In this document: positions 47,342-55,734 of the stretch, piece by piece | How positions within the stretch are numbered: position 1 is the first letter of the stretch | How the letters are laid out: every line of letters starts with the position of its first letter | Source of the DNA: Saprospiraceae bacterium | GTDB lineage: Bacteria; Bacteroidota; Bacteroidia; Chitinophagales; Saprospiraceae | Direction of reading: 5' to 3' | Assembly: GCA_016714985.1 (NCBI GenBank) | Contig: JADKBS010000003.1 | Location: 372,001 to 436,000, forward strand | Length of the DNA: 64,000 bases | The notes under the pieces: generated by a model | The model's database searches: none | Seen by the model: the letters and a program-made list of their open reading frames with translations, nothing else | What the model was told of the DNA's origin: nothing | Translations under genes and position numbers: made by a program

Positions 47342-47378
47342 CTTCAGTTGGCAGTTAGCAATTGGCAGTTGGCAGTCA
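47342..47378. repeat. CAGTTGGCAGTT word repeat upstream of the polyprenyl synthase
   Basis: Words CAGTTGGCAGTTAGCAATTGG and CAGTTGGCAGTC begin directly after the start codon on the plus-strand reading, i.e. just upstream of the minus-strand gene. The same words precede recG and the SSS gene. Confidence 0.65.
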
Positions 47379-47434
47379 ATACCTGCTTCAAAAGGTCTTA
47401 ATGTGCAATAGCCATGCTAACTAAACGCCGGGCG

Positions 47435-47442
47435 CAAAAGTA
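47435..47442 (-). promoter_or_regulatory. -7 box of the polyprenyl synthase
   Basis: TACTTTTG on the minus strand, about 95 nt upstream of the start. The -33 region has no exact TTTG. Confidence 0.4.
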
Positions 47443-47532
47443 GCTTTTAACTTTTGCAATCTTGTTTTGCGACAGTTAAACAGTCATGTTGAATTTTGGA
47501 TGTGGGAAAAGCTAGTTTTATGCTGCGCAATT

Positions 47533-48630
47533 TCAACAAAGCACGTACCGCTTGCCCGGCAAGGAGCGCACGATGCCCTTGAATTCTAGGTTCAGCAGCA
47601 GCGCCGCCAATTCGCTTTAGCCAATGTCCTTGGCGTAGCTGAGTTGGTCAACGCCCATTTCCTCCTTGGCCTGGAGCAAATCCACCACCGTTTTTCGGGT
47701 TCGGTCAGTTCATCGAAAGTTTTCCTTGGGCGACGTTGGCAGAAGGGGAACCATCCTCCCGGCTCCAGCGCAGCAGGGTAGCCACGTCTTCGGCACTTTC
47801 GAGGAGTTGCGCCATGTTCTTTTTGATGAGGTAATTGCAGCCCTGCGAAAACTTGTCCTTCAATCGGCCCGGCACGGCGAACACATCACGGCCATAGCCG
47901 TTGGCCTGCTGCACGGTGATGATGGAGCCGCCCCTATTGGCCGTTTCTACCACAATTATTGCATCGCAGATTCCAGCAACGATTCGGTTGCGCATGGGGA
48001 AATTCTCCCGCTCCGGCCCCACATGACTGGCAAATTCGGTCATGATGCCCCCTTGTCGCATCATGTCCACCGCCACTTTCTTGTGCTGCGGCGGGTAGAT
48101 GCGGGCGAGGCCATGCCCCAAAACGGCGAGGGTTTCCAGCCCAGCATCAAGGCTTTTTTTATGCGCCGCAACGTCAATTCCATAAGCCAAACCACTGACA
48201 ATCAGCGGCTTGTAGGGGGCAAGCCCTTCCACGATATCTTCGCAAACACTAAGGCCATAAGGTGGGCGTACGGCATCGATAATGCCGACGGTGCGGGGCA
48301 GTTGAGGTCGGCGTTGCCGCTGTAGTAGAGCATGACGGGTGCGTCGCTGAGGTTGCGCAGTCGCTGCGGATAGTCTTTTTGGAGGTAGAAAATAGGCTTT
48401 ATGCCATGCTTGATCAGGAAATCCACCTCTTTTTCCGCTTCTTCCATCACAGCGGGGTCGAGGACGTTGTTGGCGATGATTTCACCGATGCCGGGTATCC
48501 GCATCAGCTCCGTTTTCTTGGTACTGAAAACTTCCCGAGGTCCACCGCAGTAGCTGACGAGCACTTTTGCCGTCACTGCGCCCACCATCGGAATCTTGGT
48601 CAAAGCTACCTTGTAAAGCAAGTCGTTCAT
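47533..48630 (-). pseudogene. dprA: DNA processing protein DprA, multiply frameshifted
   Basis: DprA loads RecA on incoming single strands in transformation. The N-terminal part (MNDLLYKVALTKIPMVGAVT, with a helix-hairpin-helix MRIPGIGEIIA) runs to LNCP. The Rossmann core PLIVSGLAYGIDVAAHKKSLD, LAVLGHGLARIYPP and NRGGSIITVQQANGYGRDVFAVPG is in another frame. The C-terminal winged helix (VVDLLQAKEEMGVDQLSYAK, then ELAALLLNLEFKGIVRSLPG) is in a third and holds an in-frame TAA near 47620. At least three shifts plus this stop make it the most damaged core gene here. It may be a real pseudogene rather than error. Confidence 0.78.
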
Positions 48631-48760
48631 TTTTTTTGTTGGGCTTTCAAGTTTCTCATAGTTTTGGGTGCTGTTTTGTGAAACAAAGCACCCATTCAAC
48701 TCCTTGGCTGCGTGGCCGCAAGCCCGCACCGCAAACTTACTTTAAAACCCTTTAATTAAG

Positions 48761-49386
48761 ATGAAAGGACTTCTGTCAAAAGTTGAATATATTGTTATCG
48801 GCGTACTCGCCCTTATCTTCCTGATGTGGACGGTATCAAAATGCAATGCCCACAAAGAGGAAGCACAAGGCCAAGCGGCCATCGAGTCGCAGGAAGATAG
48901 TTTGGCGCAAGCTGAAAACAAGAAATTGCCGCCGCCCATTGCGCAGCAACCCGCTGCAGCGCAGCAACCTGCTTCTTCCCCTGATACCTATCAGCCAATT
49001 GATGGCAGCGCACCTGCTACGACTACCAACACCGCCGCAACCCAACCTGCCGCTGGCAGTGCCGCTAGTGCAAAACCTGCCCAAACGCAGGCTGCCCAGC
49101 CAACGACCGGCGCCGATGCTGGGCGCTCCAAGCTTTTCGTCACCATTGATAAGCTGAAAGTTCGCAAGACGCCCGGCCTGAAAGGTGAACTCTTGGGCGA
49201 ACTGAAGCTCTTCGATGAGGTCTATTACATGGATGAGGTCACCGATTCCAGCTTCACCGTGAACCTAGCACCGAAAAGGCCACCGAGCCTTACGTGAAAA
49301 TCAAGACAAAGCGGGGCACTGTGGGCTGGGTTTTCGGCGCAGGGGTGCATTACGTCAAAAAGAAACGGAGCGGGGTACTACAATAG
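48761..49386 (+). CDS. Membrane-anchored SH3-domain protein; one frameshift
   Basis: An N-terminal membrane helix (IVIGVLALIFLMWTVSKC, residues about 11-28) precedes a long Ala/Pro/Gln/Thr-rich linker (about 35-120) and a bacterial SH3 domain: LFVTIDKLKVRKTPGLKGE. After a break near 49263 it continues with EPYVKIKTKRGTVGWVFG and HYVKKK. One added base restores about 208 residues. Such SH3b domains bind cell-wall peptides. The gene is divergent from dprA. Confidence 0.68.
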
Positions 49387-49470
49387 TTGGGAGGTATTTC
49401 AACATAAGGCCCATTTGTGTCGTTAAAATGTGACTCCATAAGTTTTTACCGTTTCAATACCATGCAAATA

Positions 49471-49911
49471 ATGAAAATCAAGACTTTGGCCCTCATGGCC
49501 CTTTTCGCAATTGGCTTTTGCATCACCCTGCAAGCGCAGGAGAATGCTTGGAAAACCCTCGGCAAAGTGACTTACAAAAAGGAGTACGACGAGATGCTCG
49601 GCTTCAAGGTGGACGTGCCCATTTTCAGCAATGAAATCCAAAAACTGGAAGGGAAGGAAGTGACCATAAAGGGCTATATCATCCCAGTTGAGGGTTACAA
49701 AAGCCACAAAGAGTTCATCTTCTCGGCCTATCCCTACAGCATGTGCTTTTTCTGTGGCGGCGCAGGGCCTGAGACGGTACTGGAGGTAAAGGCCAAAAGC
49801 GCTGTGCCATTCACTGCCGACCCCATTACCATCAAAGGAAAACTACACCTCAATTCCAAAGACATCAACAAGCTGATGTATTCACTTTCCAATGTCGAAT
49901 TGGTTAAGTGA
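49471..49911 (+). CDS. Secreted DUF3299-like protein
   Basis: MKIKTLALMALFAIGFCITLQAQ is a signal peptide. The mature part of about 124 residues has an OB-fold-like pattern (GKEVTIKGYIIPVEGYK) and a cysteine pair in SMCFFCGGAGPETVLEV. Similar small proteins are annotated as DUF3299 and occur near metal or copper handling genes, but nothing nearby supports a role. The ATG at 49471 is preferred; 49462 is possible. Confidence 0.6.
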   Translation: MKIKTLALMALFAIGFCITLQAQENAWKTLGKVTYKKEYDEMLGFKVDVPIFSNEIQKLEGKEVTIKGYIIPVEGYKSHKEFIFSAYPYSMCFFCGGAGPETVLEVKAKSAVPFTADPITIKGKLHLNSKDINKLMYSLSNVELVK

Positions 49912-49922
49912 GTGGGCAAATT

Positions 49923-50007
49923 ATACTTTGGAACGCCAGATTTTGTCCAATTGAAATTGCTGTTGGCTATTGGCTGTTGGCCAAAAGCTAACGGCCAGCA
50001 GTATAAA
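49923..50007. repeat. Dispersed 70-85-bp intergenic repeat, copy 2
   Basis: ATACTTTGGAACGCC, TTTTGTCCAATTG, AATTGCTGTTGGC, GGCCAAAAGC and AGTATAAAG occur in the same order as in copy 1 at 20160-20228, with an extra TATTGGCTGTTGG inside. It follows the DUF3299-like gene. Confidence 0.6.
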
Positions 50008-50103
50008 GTGCAGCTTGATTGAGCCACCCTGAATGAACAAACTTAAGCGCTTCGCAAAGCGTTGTATATCAATTCGTTAAACCATTTTTTAAATCAATTC
50101 ACG

Positions 50104-50811
50104 ATGAAAAACTTTTTCAAGAAGCTATTCGGTGGCGCTGATGAGAAGGCTGCCGAAACTGCCAATACCGCTTCACAGGCTGCCAACACTGCCAAGGAAG
50201 ATGCTAAGGACACCCTTTCCGAAGTGGCTGAAGGCGCTTCGAACCTGTTCAACAAGGCCAAGGAATCCCTTGCCGATGTGGCCGCTGACATCAAAGAAGG
50301 CGCCAGTGCCGTCATCGAAGATGCCAGCGAACTGGCCTCCGCTGCTGGCGAAAAACTTTCCGAGGCAAAAGACAAGGTTAAGGAAGAATTTGCAGAGCAC
50401 GTCGGCAACCCGTCCGACCTGATGGCCAAGGCCAAGGAGTCCCTTTCCGAGGTAGCCGCCGACATCAAGGAGACCGCCAGCGACCTGGCCGAAGACGCTG
50501 GCAAGCTTGCCTCCGCCGCTGGCGAAAAACTGGCCGAAGCAAAGGACTACGTTAAAGAAGGCGTCACCGAGCATATCGGCAACCCCGGCGAACTGCTGTC
50601 CAAGGCCAAAGATTCGGTCGTGGACGCTGGCACCAAGCTTAAGGACGCCGCCCAGGAAGAGTGGGCCAATGCCAGCGAAAAAATCCAGGATTTGAAGGAG
50701 TCCTTCACGAAGAAGGATGACGCTGACGTAGCCGAAGCTCCCAAAGCGGATGGTGAGGCAACGGCAGCCGCCGAGCCGAAAACGGACGATGTGACGAAGG
50801 CGGACGCCTAA
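50104..50811 (+). CDS. LEA-like/apolipoprotein-like amphipathic repeat protein
   Basis: The 235-residue protein (MKNFFKKLFGGADEKAAETA start) is an Ala/Lys/Asp/Glu-rich helix throughout. Two tandem units of about 62 residues are clear: KAKESLADVAADIKEGAS..SAAGEKLSEAKDKVKEEF..HVGNPSDLM, then KAKESLSEVAADIKETAS..SAAGEKLAEAKDYVKEGV..HIGNPGELL (shown in parts). An 11-residue helical periodicity is visible, as in LEA group 3 proteins. No cysteine or tryptophan-rich core exists apart from one Trp. Desiccation or membrane protection is a family-based guess. A strong terminator follows. Confidence 0.7.
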   Translation: MKNFFKKLFGGADEKAAETANTASQAANTAKEDAKDTLSEVAEGASNLFNKAKESLADVAADIKEGASAVIEDASELASAAGEKLSEAKDKVKEEFAEHVGNPSDLMAKAKESLSEVAADIKETASDLAEDAGKLASAAGEKLAEAKDYVKEGVTEHIGNPGELLSKAKDSVVDAGTKLKDAAQEEWANASEKIQDLKESFTKKDDADVAEAPKADGEATAAAEPKTDDVTKADA

Positions 50812-50830
50812 GTTTTAGCTGTCTTTACAT

Positions 50831-50882
50831 AATGGGCGTTTTGTGGCAATTGGCATCAAACGCCCATTTTTTATGTGCCACG
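50831..50882 (+). terminator. Intrinsic terminator after the LEA-like gene
   Basis: A perfect 11-bp stem AATGGGCGTTT/AAACGCCCATT is followed by TTTTTT, 20 nt after the stop. Confidence 0.88.
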
Positions 50883-50930
50883 GCCACCAGTTGCGGTTGC
50901 TTTTAGCTTTCTTCGTATAGATTCACTCCA

Positions 50931-51371
50931 ATGAACGCCACCAAATTCTTATATAAAACAGCGGCAACGCTAATTTCAGTCGCACTGCTCACAGTGATTG
51001 CCTGCAAGGACGACCCAACAGTGAAAGAGCCTTTCGACAAGTCGCTATTGATCAATAAATGGCATTTGGGTAGCGGGATTATCAACGAAAGCGGCATTCA
51101 AAGGGCACTAGACATTGATTCATGCAAACAAGATGACTTCCTAGTGCTCCATCCTGATAACAAGCTGGTATTTTTATATGGTGACATGAAGTGCAACCTG
51201 CTAGAACCCGATAGTCTTTTTAGGTTTTGGCATATCAATGATGGCCAACTGGACTTGGACAATGTTTTTTACGATGTAATTTCCGTTACACTTGATTCGT
51301 TGAACTTGCGCAGAAACCTATCATCCGGGCTAGGTGAATTAACAACGGTAGCGTATTATTATTTGAATTAA
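50931..51371 (+). CDS. Lipocalin-like lipoprotein
   Basis: The 146-residue protein has a lipoprotein signal (MNATKFLYKTAATLISVALLTVIAC) and a single small beta domain: LLINKWHLGSGIINESG, CKQDDFLVLHPDNKLVFLYGD, then YDVISVTLDSLNL. The order KW...DD...F is typical of lipocalin-like (DUF4923/5004-type) Bacteroidota lipoproteins. Its stop codon overlaps that of the convergent symporter gene (TTAA). Confidence 0.65.
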   Translation: MNATKFLYKTAATLISVALLTVIACKDDPTVKEPFDKSLLINKWHLGSGIINESGIQRALDIDSCKQDDFLVLHPDNKLVFLYGDMKCNLLEPDSLFRFWHINDGQLDLDNVFYDVISVTLDSLNLRRNLSSGLGELTTVAYYYLN

Positions 51372-53104
51372 GCGCTTGCTTCCAGCTTTTTGGGCAAAAA
51401 AAACTGCAACACCGCCGCCACCGCCATCACCGTCAAGCACCCAACCGGGTTCAGCCAGATGAAGCCGAGGTCCTCCTTGCCATCCATTTTATCCATAAAA
51501 TAAACAGAAAGCACCACGGCCTCGCCCACGATGGCGGCGATGAAGACCGCCGTGCCACGCACCCATTTCATGGCAAAGGCCACGGCGAATATACCGAGGA
51601 TGGTGCCATAGAGCAGCGACCCCACGATGTTCACCGCTTGTATCAGGTTCTCGAAGAGCAGGGTCACTGAGGCAAAGCAGATGACCAGTGCCCCCCAGCC
51701 GATGGTCAGCCATTTGCTCACCCCGAAATAATGCTTGTCGGGCGCATCGGGGCGCAGGGAGCGTCGGTAGATATCAACGACGGAAGTGGTCGCCAAGGCG
51801 TTCAGTTCGGAGGCGATGCTCGACATGGCGGCGCAGAAGATTACGGCCAGCAGTAAGCCTATCATGCCCTTTGGCAGGTGGTTCACCACGAAGGTGATGA
51901 AGACGTAGTCCTTGTCGTTCGGCTCGATTTTCACTTGGTCGTTGTCGGCGTCGTACTGGCGCAGCAGGTCGTCCACTTGGCCCCGCACGGCCACTTCTTG
52001 GGCGGTCAGGTCGGCCACTTTGGTTTTTGCTGCCGCAATTTGCGCAGCATCCTCCGTGTGCAGGGCGCTCACGAGGGCCTTCACTTCCACTTGTTTTTGT
52101 TGAAAAACGGCGGTGTGCTGTTGCTTCAAGTCGTCCAGTTGCGGGCGGTACTTTTCCGATTTTTCCAGCATGGTCAGGTTCGCCTTGTTGAAATGCACGG
52201 GCGGTTCGGTGAACTGGAAGAACAGGAACACCATCAGGCCCGTGAACAGCACGAACCACTGCATCGGTATTTTTATCAAACCATTGAAAATCAGGCCCAA
52301 TCGGCTTTCCTTCAGCGAACGCCCGCTCAGGTAGCGCTGCACCTGCGATTGGTCGGTACCGAAATAGGATAGGAATAGGAACACCGATGCAATCAGCCCC
52401 GACCAGAGGTTGTAGCGGTTGGAGAGGTCCCATTTGCCATCGGCAATATCTGTTTTGCCCAATTCCCTTGTCACTGCCCAACCGTCGCCCACGCTCATAT
52501 CGGACGGGAACTTAGCAGCAATCAAAAACGCCGTGACAATCATGCCAATCAAAATGACCAACATCTGCTGTTGCCCTGTCACGCTCACCGCCTTCGTTCC
52601 GCCAAACACCGTGTAAATCGTAACCACAGCGCCGGTAGCAATAATCGTCCATTGCAAGTTCCAACCCATGATGCTGGCCAGCACGATGCTCGGTGCCGCA
52701 ATGGTGAAGCCCGCCGCCATGCCCCTCGAAAATAGGAACAGGATGGCCGCCAGCGTTCGGGTCTTTAGGTCGAAGCGCTGTTCCAAAAACTCGTAAGCCG
52801 TGTAAACATTGAGCCGGTAGTAGATGGGCAGCACGAAAACAACCAGAATGACCATCGCAATGGGCAGCCCATAGTAGAACTGCACGAAGCGCATCCCATC
52901 ATCAAAAGCCTGACCGGGCGTGCTGAGGAAAGTAATGGCGCTGGCCTGCGTCGCCATGACGGAAAGGCCGATGGTCCACCAGTTCAGTTCCCGGTCGCCC
53001 ATGAGGTAGCTCCGCACGTTGTCCACGCTTCGGGTCTTCCACATGCCGTAGATGATGATTCCGCCGAGGACGGCGAGCATGACTGTCCAGTCTATCCAAT
53101 GCAT
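51368..53104 (-). CDS. Sodium:solute symporter (SSS family)
   Basis: The 578-residue transporter has about 13 membrane helices. Phrases ATQASAITFLSTPGQAF (residues about 50-66) and YRLNVYTAYEFLEQRFDLKTRT (near 112) are SSS hallmarks. An unusual hydrophilic, helical insertion of about 85 residues (near 320-405, LDDLKQQHTAVFQQKQVEVKALV) splits the C-terminal half. The substrate is unknown; sialic acid, sugars and inositol are typical of relatives. It begins right after a CAGTTGG word-repeat region. Confidence 0.85.
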   Translation of the reverse strand: MHWIDWTVMLAVLGGIIIYGMWKTRSVDNVRSYLMGDRELNWWTIGLSVMATQASAITFLSTPGQAFDDGMRFVQFYYGLPIAMVILVVFVLPIYYRLNVYTAYEFLEQRFDLKTRTLAAILFLFSRGMAAGFTIAAPSIVLASIMGWNLQWTIIATGAVVTIYTVFGGTKAVSVTGQQQMLVILIGMIVTAFLIAAKFPSDMSVGDGWAVTRELGKTDIADGKWDLSNRYNLWSGLIASVFLFLSYFGTDQSQVQRYLSGRSLKESRLGLIFNGLIKIPMQWFVLFTGLMVFLFFQFTEPPVHFNKANLTMLEKSEKYRPQLDDLKQQHTAVFQQKQVEVKALVSALHTEDAAQIAAAKTKVADLTAQEVAVRGQVDDLLRQYDADNDQVKIEPNDKDYVFITFVVNHLPKGMIGLLLAVIFCAAMSSIASELNALATTSVVDIYRRSLRPDAPDKHYFGVSKWLTIGWGALVICFASVTLLFENLIQAVNIVGSLLYGTILGIFAVAFAMKWVRGTAVFIAAIVGEAVVLSVYFMDKMDGKEDLGFIWLNPVGCLTVMAVAAVLQFFLPKKLEASA

Positions 53105-53172
53105 TTCTTTAGTTGGCAGTTCGACAGTTGGCAGTTTGCAGTCAGTTTGCAGTTGTTTAGCAGTGACTGCGG
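53105..53172. repeat. CAGTTGGCAGTTTGCAG word repeat upstream of the symporter
   Basis: Several copies of AGTTGGCAGTT and GCAGTTTGCAGTC run from the symporter start codon. They match the reverse complement of the repeats at 27162-27205 and 53635-53680. Confidence 0.7.
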
Positions 53173-53185
53173 TTGGGTCAACTTT

Positions 53186-53548
53186 TTAGGAAAATTTTTC
53201 AGGATTTTCTATCATTGAATATAGCATCCTGCCTACCTCTTCCGACTCAGCTATCCAATTGTCGTATTTTTCTTTGGTGATGTATTTACAAGTCAACGCA
53301 AAATCACACCAGACTTGCGTTTCCGTATTTTCGCTATCCGCATCGGTCAGTTTGCTGGCAAAATGTTTTGGGTGTTTGCGCTTGCGGTACGCCTCACCAA
53401 TGCAACTGCATACCGACCTTGAACTCCGCCTGATTTGGTCAGTCAATGAATACTTTTCTTCTGGGGGAAAGTTTTTACTCTCCTGAAAAATGTCCATCGC
53501 CAGCTTAAACGCCTTCCTGTAAACGACGAGGTCTCTAAAAGTTCCCAT
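53186..53548 (-). CDS. Four-helix-bundle protein (S23/23S rRNA intervening-sequence type)
   Basis: The 120-residue protein FRDLVVYRKAFKLAMDIFQ, then YSLTDQIRRSSRSVCSCIGEAY, is a clear member of the four-helix-bundle family first found in 23S rRNA intervening sequences. Free-standing copies are scattered in Bacteroidota genomes and their role is unknown. The pentamer fold is inferred from the family. Confidence 0.85.
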   Translation of the reverse strand: MGTFRDLVVYRKAFKLAMDIFQESKNFPPEEKYSLTDQIRRSSRSVCSCIGEAYRKRKHPKHFASKLTDADSENTETQVWCDFALTCKYITKEKYDNWIAESEEVGRMLYSMIENPEKFS

Positions 53549-53634
53549 AGTATATTGCTTTTATTAGGTCAAAAAACACACCTATTTGGGCAATAAGCAC
53601 TAAACATCGAATCCAACCCCACCCCCGACTAAAC

Positions 53635-53680
53635 AACTGCCAACTGACTGCCCACTGCCAACTGTCGAACTGCAAACTAA
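53635..53680. repeat. ACTGCCAACTG word repeat downstream of thiL
   Basis: GACTGCCCACTGCCAACTG and GAACTGCAAACTAAAAATG match the sequence directly before recG (27162-27207) almost base for base, including the ATG. Here no plus-strand gene starts. Confidence 0.75.
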
Positions 53681-54714
53681 AAATGCCGCCAGCCCTGCGC
53701 AACAAGGTCATGAATTTTGCCACCCGAGGAATGCAGCTTCACGCCTTCGCTCTTCTCCGTTATCTCGCCCATGATGTAGATGTCGGGCATGAGCCGCACT
53801 TTTTCGATGTCGTCGGGGCTGACGGTGAAGAGCAGTTCGTAGTCCTCGCCGCCATTGAGGGCGCAGGTGAGCGGGTCGAGCTTGAATTTGAGGGCCTGCA
53901 TCTTGGCGTCGTTGTGGATGGGCACGCCCACCTCCTCGATGATGGCCCCCACGCCGGATTGCTTGCAGATGTGCATCAAATCAGAGGAAATGCCGTCCGA
54001 CACGTCCATCATGGCCGTTGGTACGAGGTTGGCATTTTTGAAAATATCAATCATGTCCTTGCGGGCCTCCGGCTTGAGAAAGCGGCCAAGGAGGTAGTCC
54101 TGCTCCTCCATGTCTGGCTGGATGCCGGGGTTGGAGAGGTAGAGCTGCTTCTCCCGTTCGAGCAATTGCAGGCCGAGGTAGGCCGATCCGAGGTCGCCAG
54201 TGACGCAGAGCAGGTCGCCGGGCTTGGCACCGCTGCGGTAAACGAGTTCCTCCTCTTTCGCCTGCCCGATGGCCGTCACGCTGATGAGGAAGCCTTTTTG
54301 CGAGCTGGTCGTGTCGCCGCCCACGAGGTCCACGCCGTAGAACTGGCAGGCAAGGCGAACGCCCTCGTAGAACTCGTCCAGTGCCTCCACGCTGAAGCGG
54401 TTGCTCACGGCGATGGACATGGTGACCTGCTTCGGCTGGGCGTTCATGGCATAGATGTCCGAGAGGTTCACCACCACCGATTTGTAGCCGAGATGCTTCA
54501 GCGGCGTGTACATCAGGTCGAAGTGTACGCCCTCCACCAGCAGGTCGGTGCTCACGACGGTGAGGTAGCCCGTGTTGTCAATCACCGCCGCATCGTCGCC
54601 GATGCCATAGTGGCTCGACTCGTTCTGGATTTCGAAGTTTTTGGTCAAATGCTCGATGAGGCCAAACTCGCCGAGCGAGGCTATTTCCGTGCGTCCGAGG
54701 TCTTGTTTTTCCAT
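53677..54714 (-). CDS. thiL: Thiamine-monophosphate kinase
   Basis: ThiL phosphorylates thiamine monophosphate to the active diphosphate. The 345-residue protein has GIGDDAAVID (residues about 38-47), STDLLVEGVHFDL (about 55-67), VNLSDIYAMNAQPKQVTMSIAV and GDTTSSQKG, and ISSDLMHICKQSGVGA in the second half, all typical of the PurM-like fold. No other thiamine genes are in the window. Two strong hairpins lie directly upstream. Confidence 0.94.
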   Translation of the reverse strand: MEKQDLGRTEIASLGEFGLIEHLTKNFEIQNESSHYGIGDDAAVIDNTGYLTVVSTDLLVEGVHFDLMYTPLKHLGYKSVVVNLSDIYAMNAQPKQVTMSIAVSNRFSVEALDEFYEGVRLACQFYGVDLVGGDTTSSQKGFLISVTAIGQAKEEELVYRSGAKPGDLLCVTGDLGSAYLGLQLLEREKQLYLSNPGIQPDMEEQDYLLGRFLKPEARKDMIDIFKNANLVPTAMMDVSDGISSDLMHICKQSGVGAIIEEVGVPIHNDAKMQALKFKLDPLTCALNGGEDYELLFTVSPDDIEKVRLMPDIYIMGEITEKSEGVKLHSSGGKIHDLVAQGWRHF

Positions 54715-54745
54715 GTGAAAATGCCGTTTTCCGTTCCTAAACGAA

Positions 54746-54786
54746 GGGTGTTGTTGGAAAAATTGAAAATTTTTCCAACAACACCC
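54746..54786. other. Perfect 19-bp hairpin upstream of thiL
   Basis: GGGTGTTGTTGGAAAAATT and its exact reverse complement enclose a 3-nt loop. The A/T-rich part is at the loop end, unlike a terminator, where T residues follow the stem. Confidence 0.8.
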
Positions 54787-54791
54787 AATCT

Positions 54792-54833
54792 CTGGGCGGA
54801 GGGAAAAAATGAAATTTTTTTCCCTCCGTCCAG
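54792..54833. other. Second strong hairpin upstream of thiL
   Basis: A stem of about 18 bp (CTGGGCGGAGGGAAAAAA with TTTTTTCCCTCCGTCCAG, one G-T pair) lies 5 nt from the first hairpin and has the same GC base and A/T tip. Confidence 0.8.
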
Positions 54834-54940
54834 CTACCCTTTGCTTTAGGTATGCCGATTTTAAAGGTGGGAGCGAAGGTAGGAGATTTGGCGGGATCTG
54901 GGCAGGGGGATGGGGGCTTTAGGATTTTCTTAAAAATCGT

Positions 54941-55435
54941 TCACTCCTCCCTCATTGGCCAATCATAAAATTTCCGCCTGTTTTCCAATAGATTGATGGT
55001 CTTATTGATTCTTTCTGCCTTGGTTTCTATTCTTTTGGCCTCCTCAATCCAGTCGATATAGTATTTCTTGTTGCTGTCGGAAAGGGTCTCGAAGAACTGG
55101 TGCGCCTTGGGCGATTCCAGCAAGCAGAGCATGAACTCATCGGGGACGACCACGGGCGAATCGTCGGCAAATAAAACAACATGCACAAAATCGCCCGCTT
55201 GTTTGCGAATCTGCTTTCGCACGGCGGCCTTCAGCGGCAGCAGCATCTTACCATCCTTCATGGGCAGGAGGTTGAACTGTTTCAGCTCATAAGAATCAAT
55301 GAAGCCCCGTACCCTGACCAAGCCCATTGGCCGCCGCTCGCTCGCCGGGATTTCCGAAATGGCCACGTAGCTCCAGCCGCCTTTGCCGGGCATTTTTTCG
55401 ATGGGGTATTGATTGTCAACTAGGGGAAGGGACAT
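54941..55435 (-). CDS. YdeI/DUF1905-type protein
   Basis: The 164-residue protein has a DUF1905 beta-barrel (GWSYVAISEIPASERRP, GLVRVRGFIDSYEL, KQAGDFVHVVLFADD) and a C-terminal helical YdeI-like bacteriocin-protection (OmpD-associated) segment (FFETLSDSNKKYYIDWIEEAK, RINKTINLLENRRKF). This two-part layout is common in Bacteroidota; the molecular role is not known. The ending LENRRKFYDW is typical. Confidence 0.78.
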   Translation of the reverse strand: MSLPLVDNQYPIEKMPGKGGWSYVAISEIPASERRPMGLVRVRGFIDSYELKQFNLLPMKDGKMLLPLKAAVRKQIRKQAGDFVHVVLFADDSPVVVPDEFMLCLLESPKAHQFFETLSDSNKKYYIDWIEEAKRIETKAERINKTINLLENRRKFYDWPMREE

Positions 55436-55554
55436 AGGCCTATTTTAAGCTGTCAGAAACTTGGCGCAAGGTAATTCTCTTTTTCAAGCGGCGGATGTAC
55501 ATGACCTACACATCTTGTGGTGTTGCTAAAAGGCAGAAGAATTTTGATGCTTGC

Positions 55555-55585
55555 TTGGTTGGGTATTTGGCTTACATTATCTTTG
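55555..55585 (+). promoter_or_regulatory. Promoter reading into the cassette region
   Basis: TTGG (55555-55558), a 19-nt spacer and TATCTTTG (55578-55585). It lies upstream of the first attC-like hairpin and points towards the three plus-strand genes, where an integron cassette promoter would be expected. Confidence 0.45.
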
Positions 55586-55613
55586 TTCGTCATCCTTTCG
55601 TGGCGGTAAGGAA

Positions 55614-55716
55614 GTTTTACTGCGGATAGGATGGGGGTTGAGGCATTGCGTGTTTTGAATAGTCGGTGATATAGTTGAGTATCCAAAATGTGCAATGCGT
55701 GAATCCGCAGTTAGTG
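55614..55716 (+). other. attC-like recombination site 0
   Basis: Imperfect hairpin: (TT)ACTGCGGAT at the left pairs with ATCCGCAGT(TA) at the right, and GCATTGC pairs with GCAATGC inside. The right end is GTTAGTG (55710-55716), the reverse complement of CACTAAC at 56711-56717. In integrons such a pair marks the two ends of one gene cassette. Confidence 0.5.
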
Positions 55717-55734
55717 AAAATTTAAAAAAATAAA

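Noticed and set aside
53186..53548. Evidence for a 23S rRNA gene nearby (S23-type protein)
   Set aside because: No rRNA sequence surrounds it; free-standing copies of this family are common.
54746..54833. Thiamine (TPP) riboswitch before thiL
   Set aside because: Neither the CUGAGA nor the characteristic THI-box junction sequences are present; only simple stems are seen.
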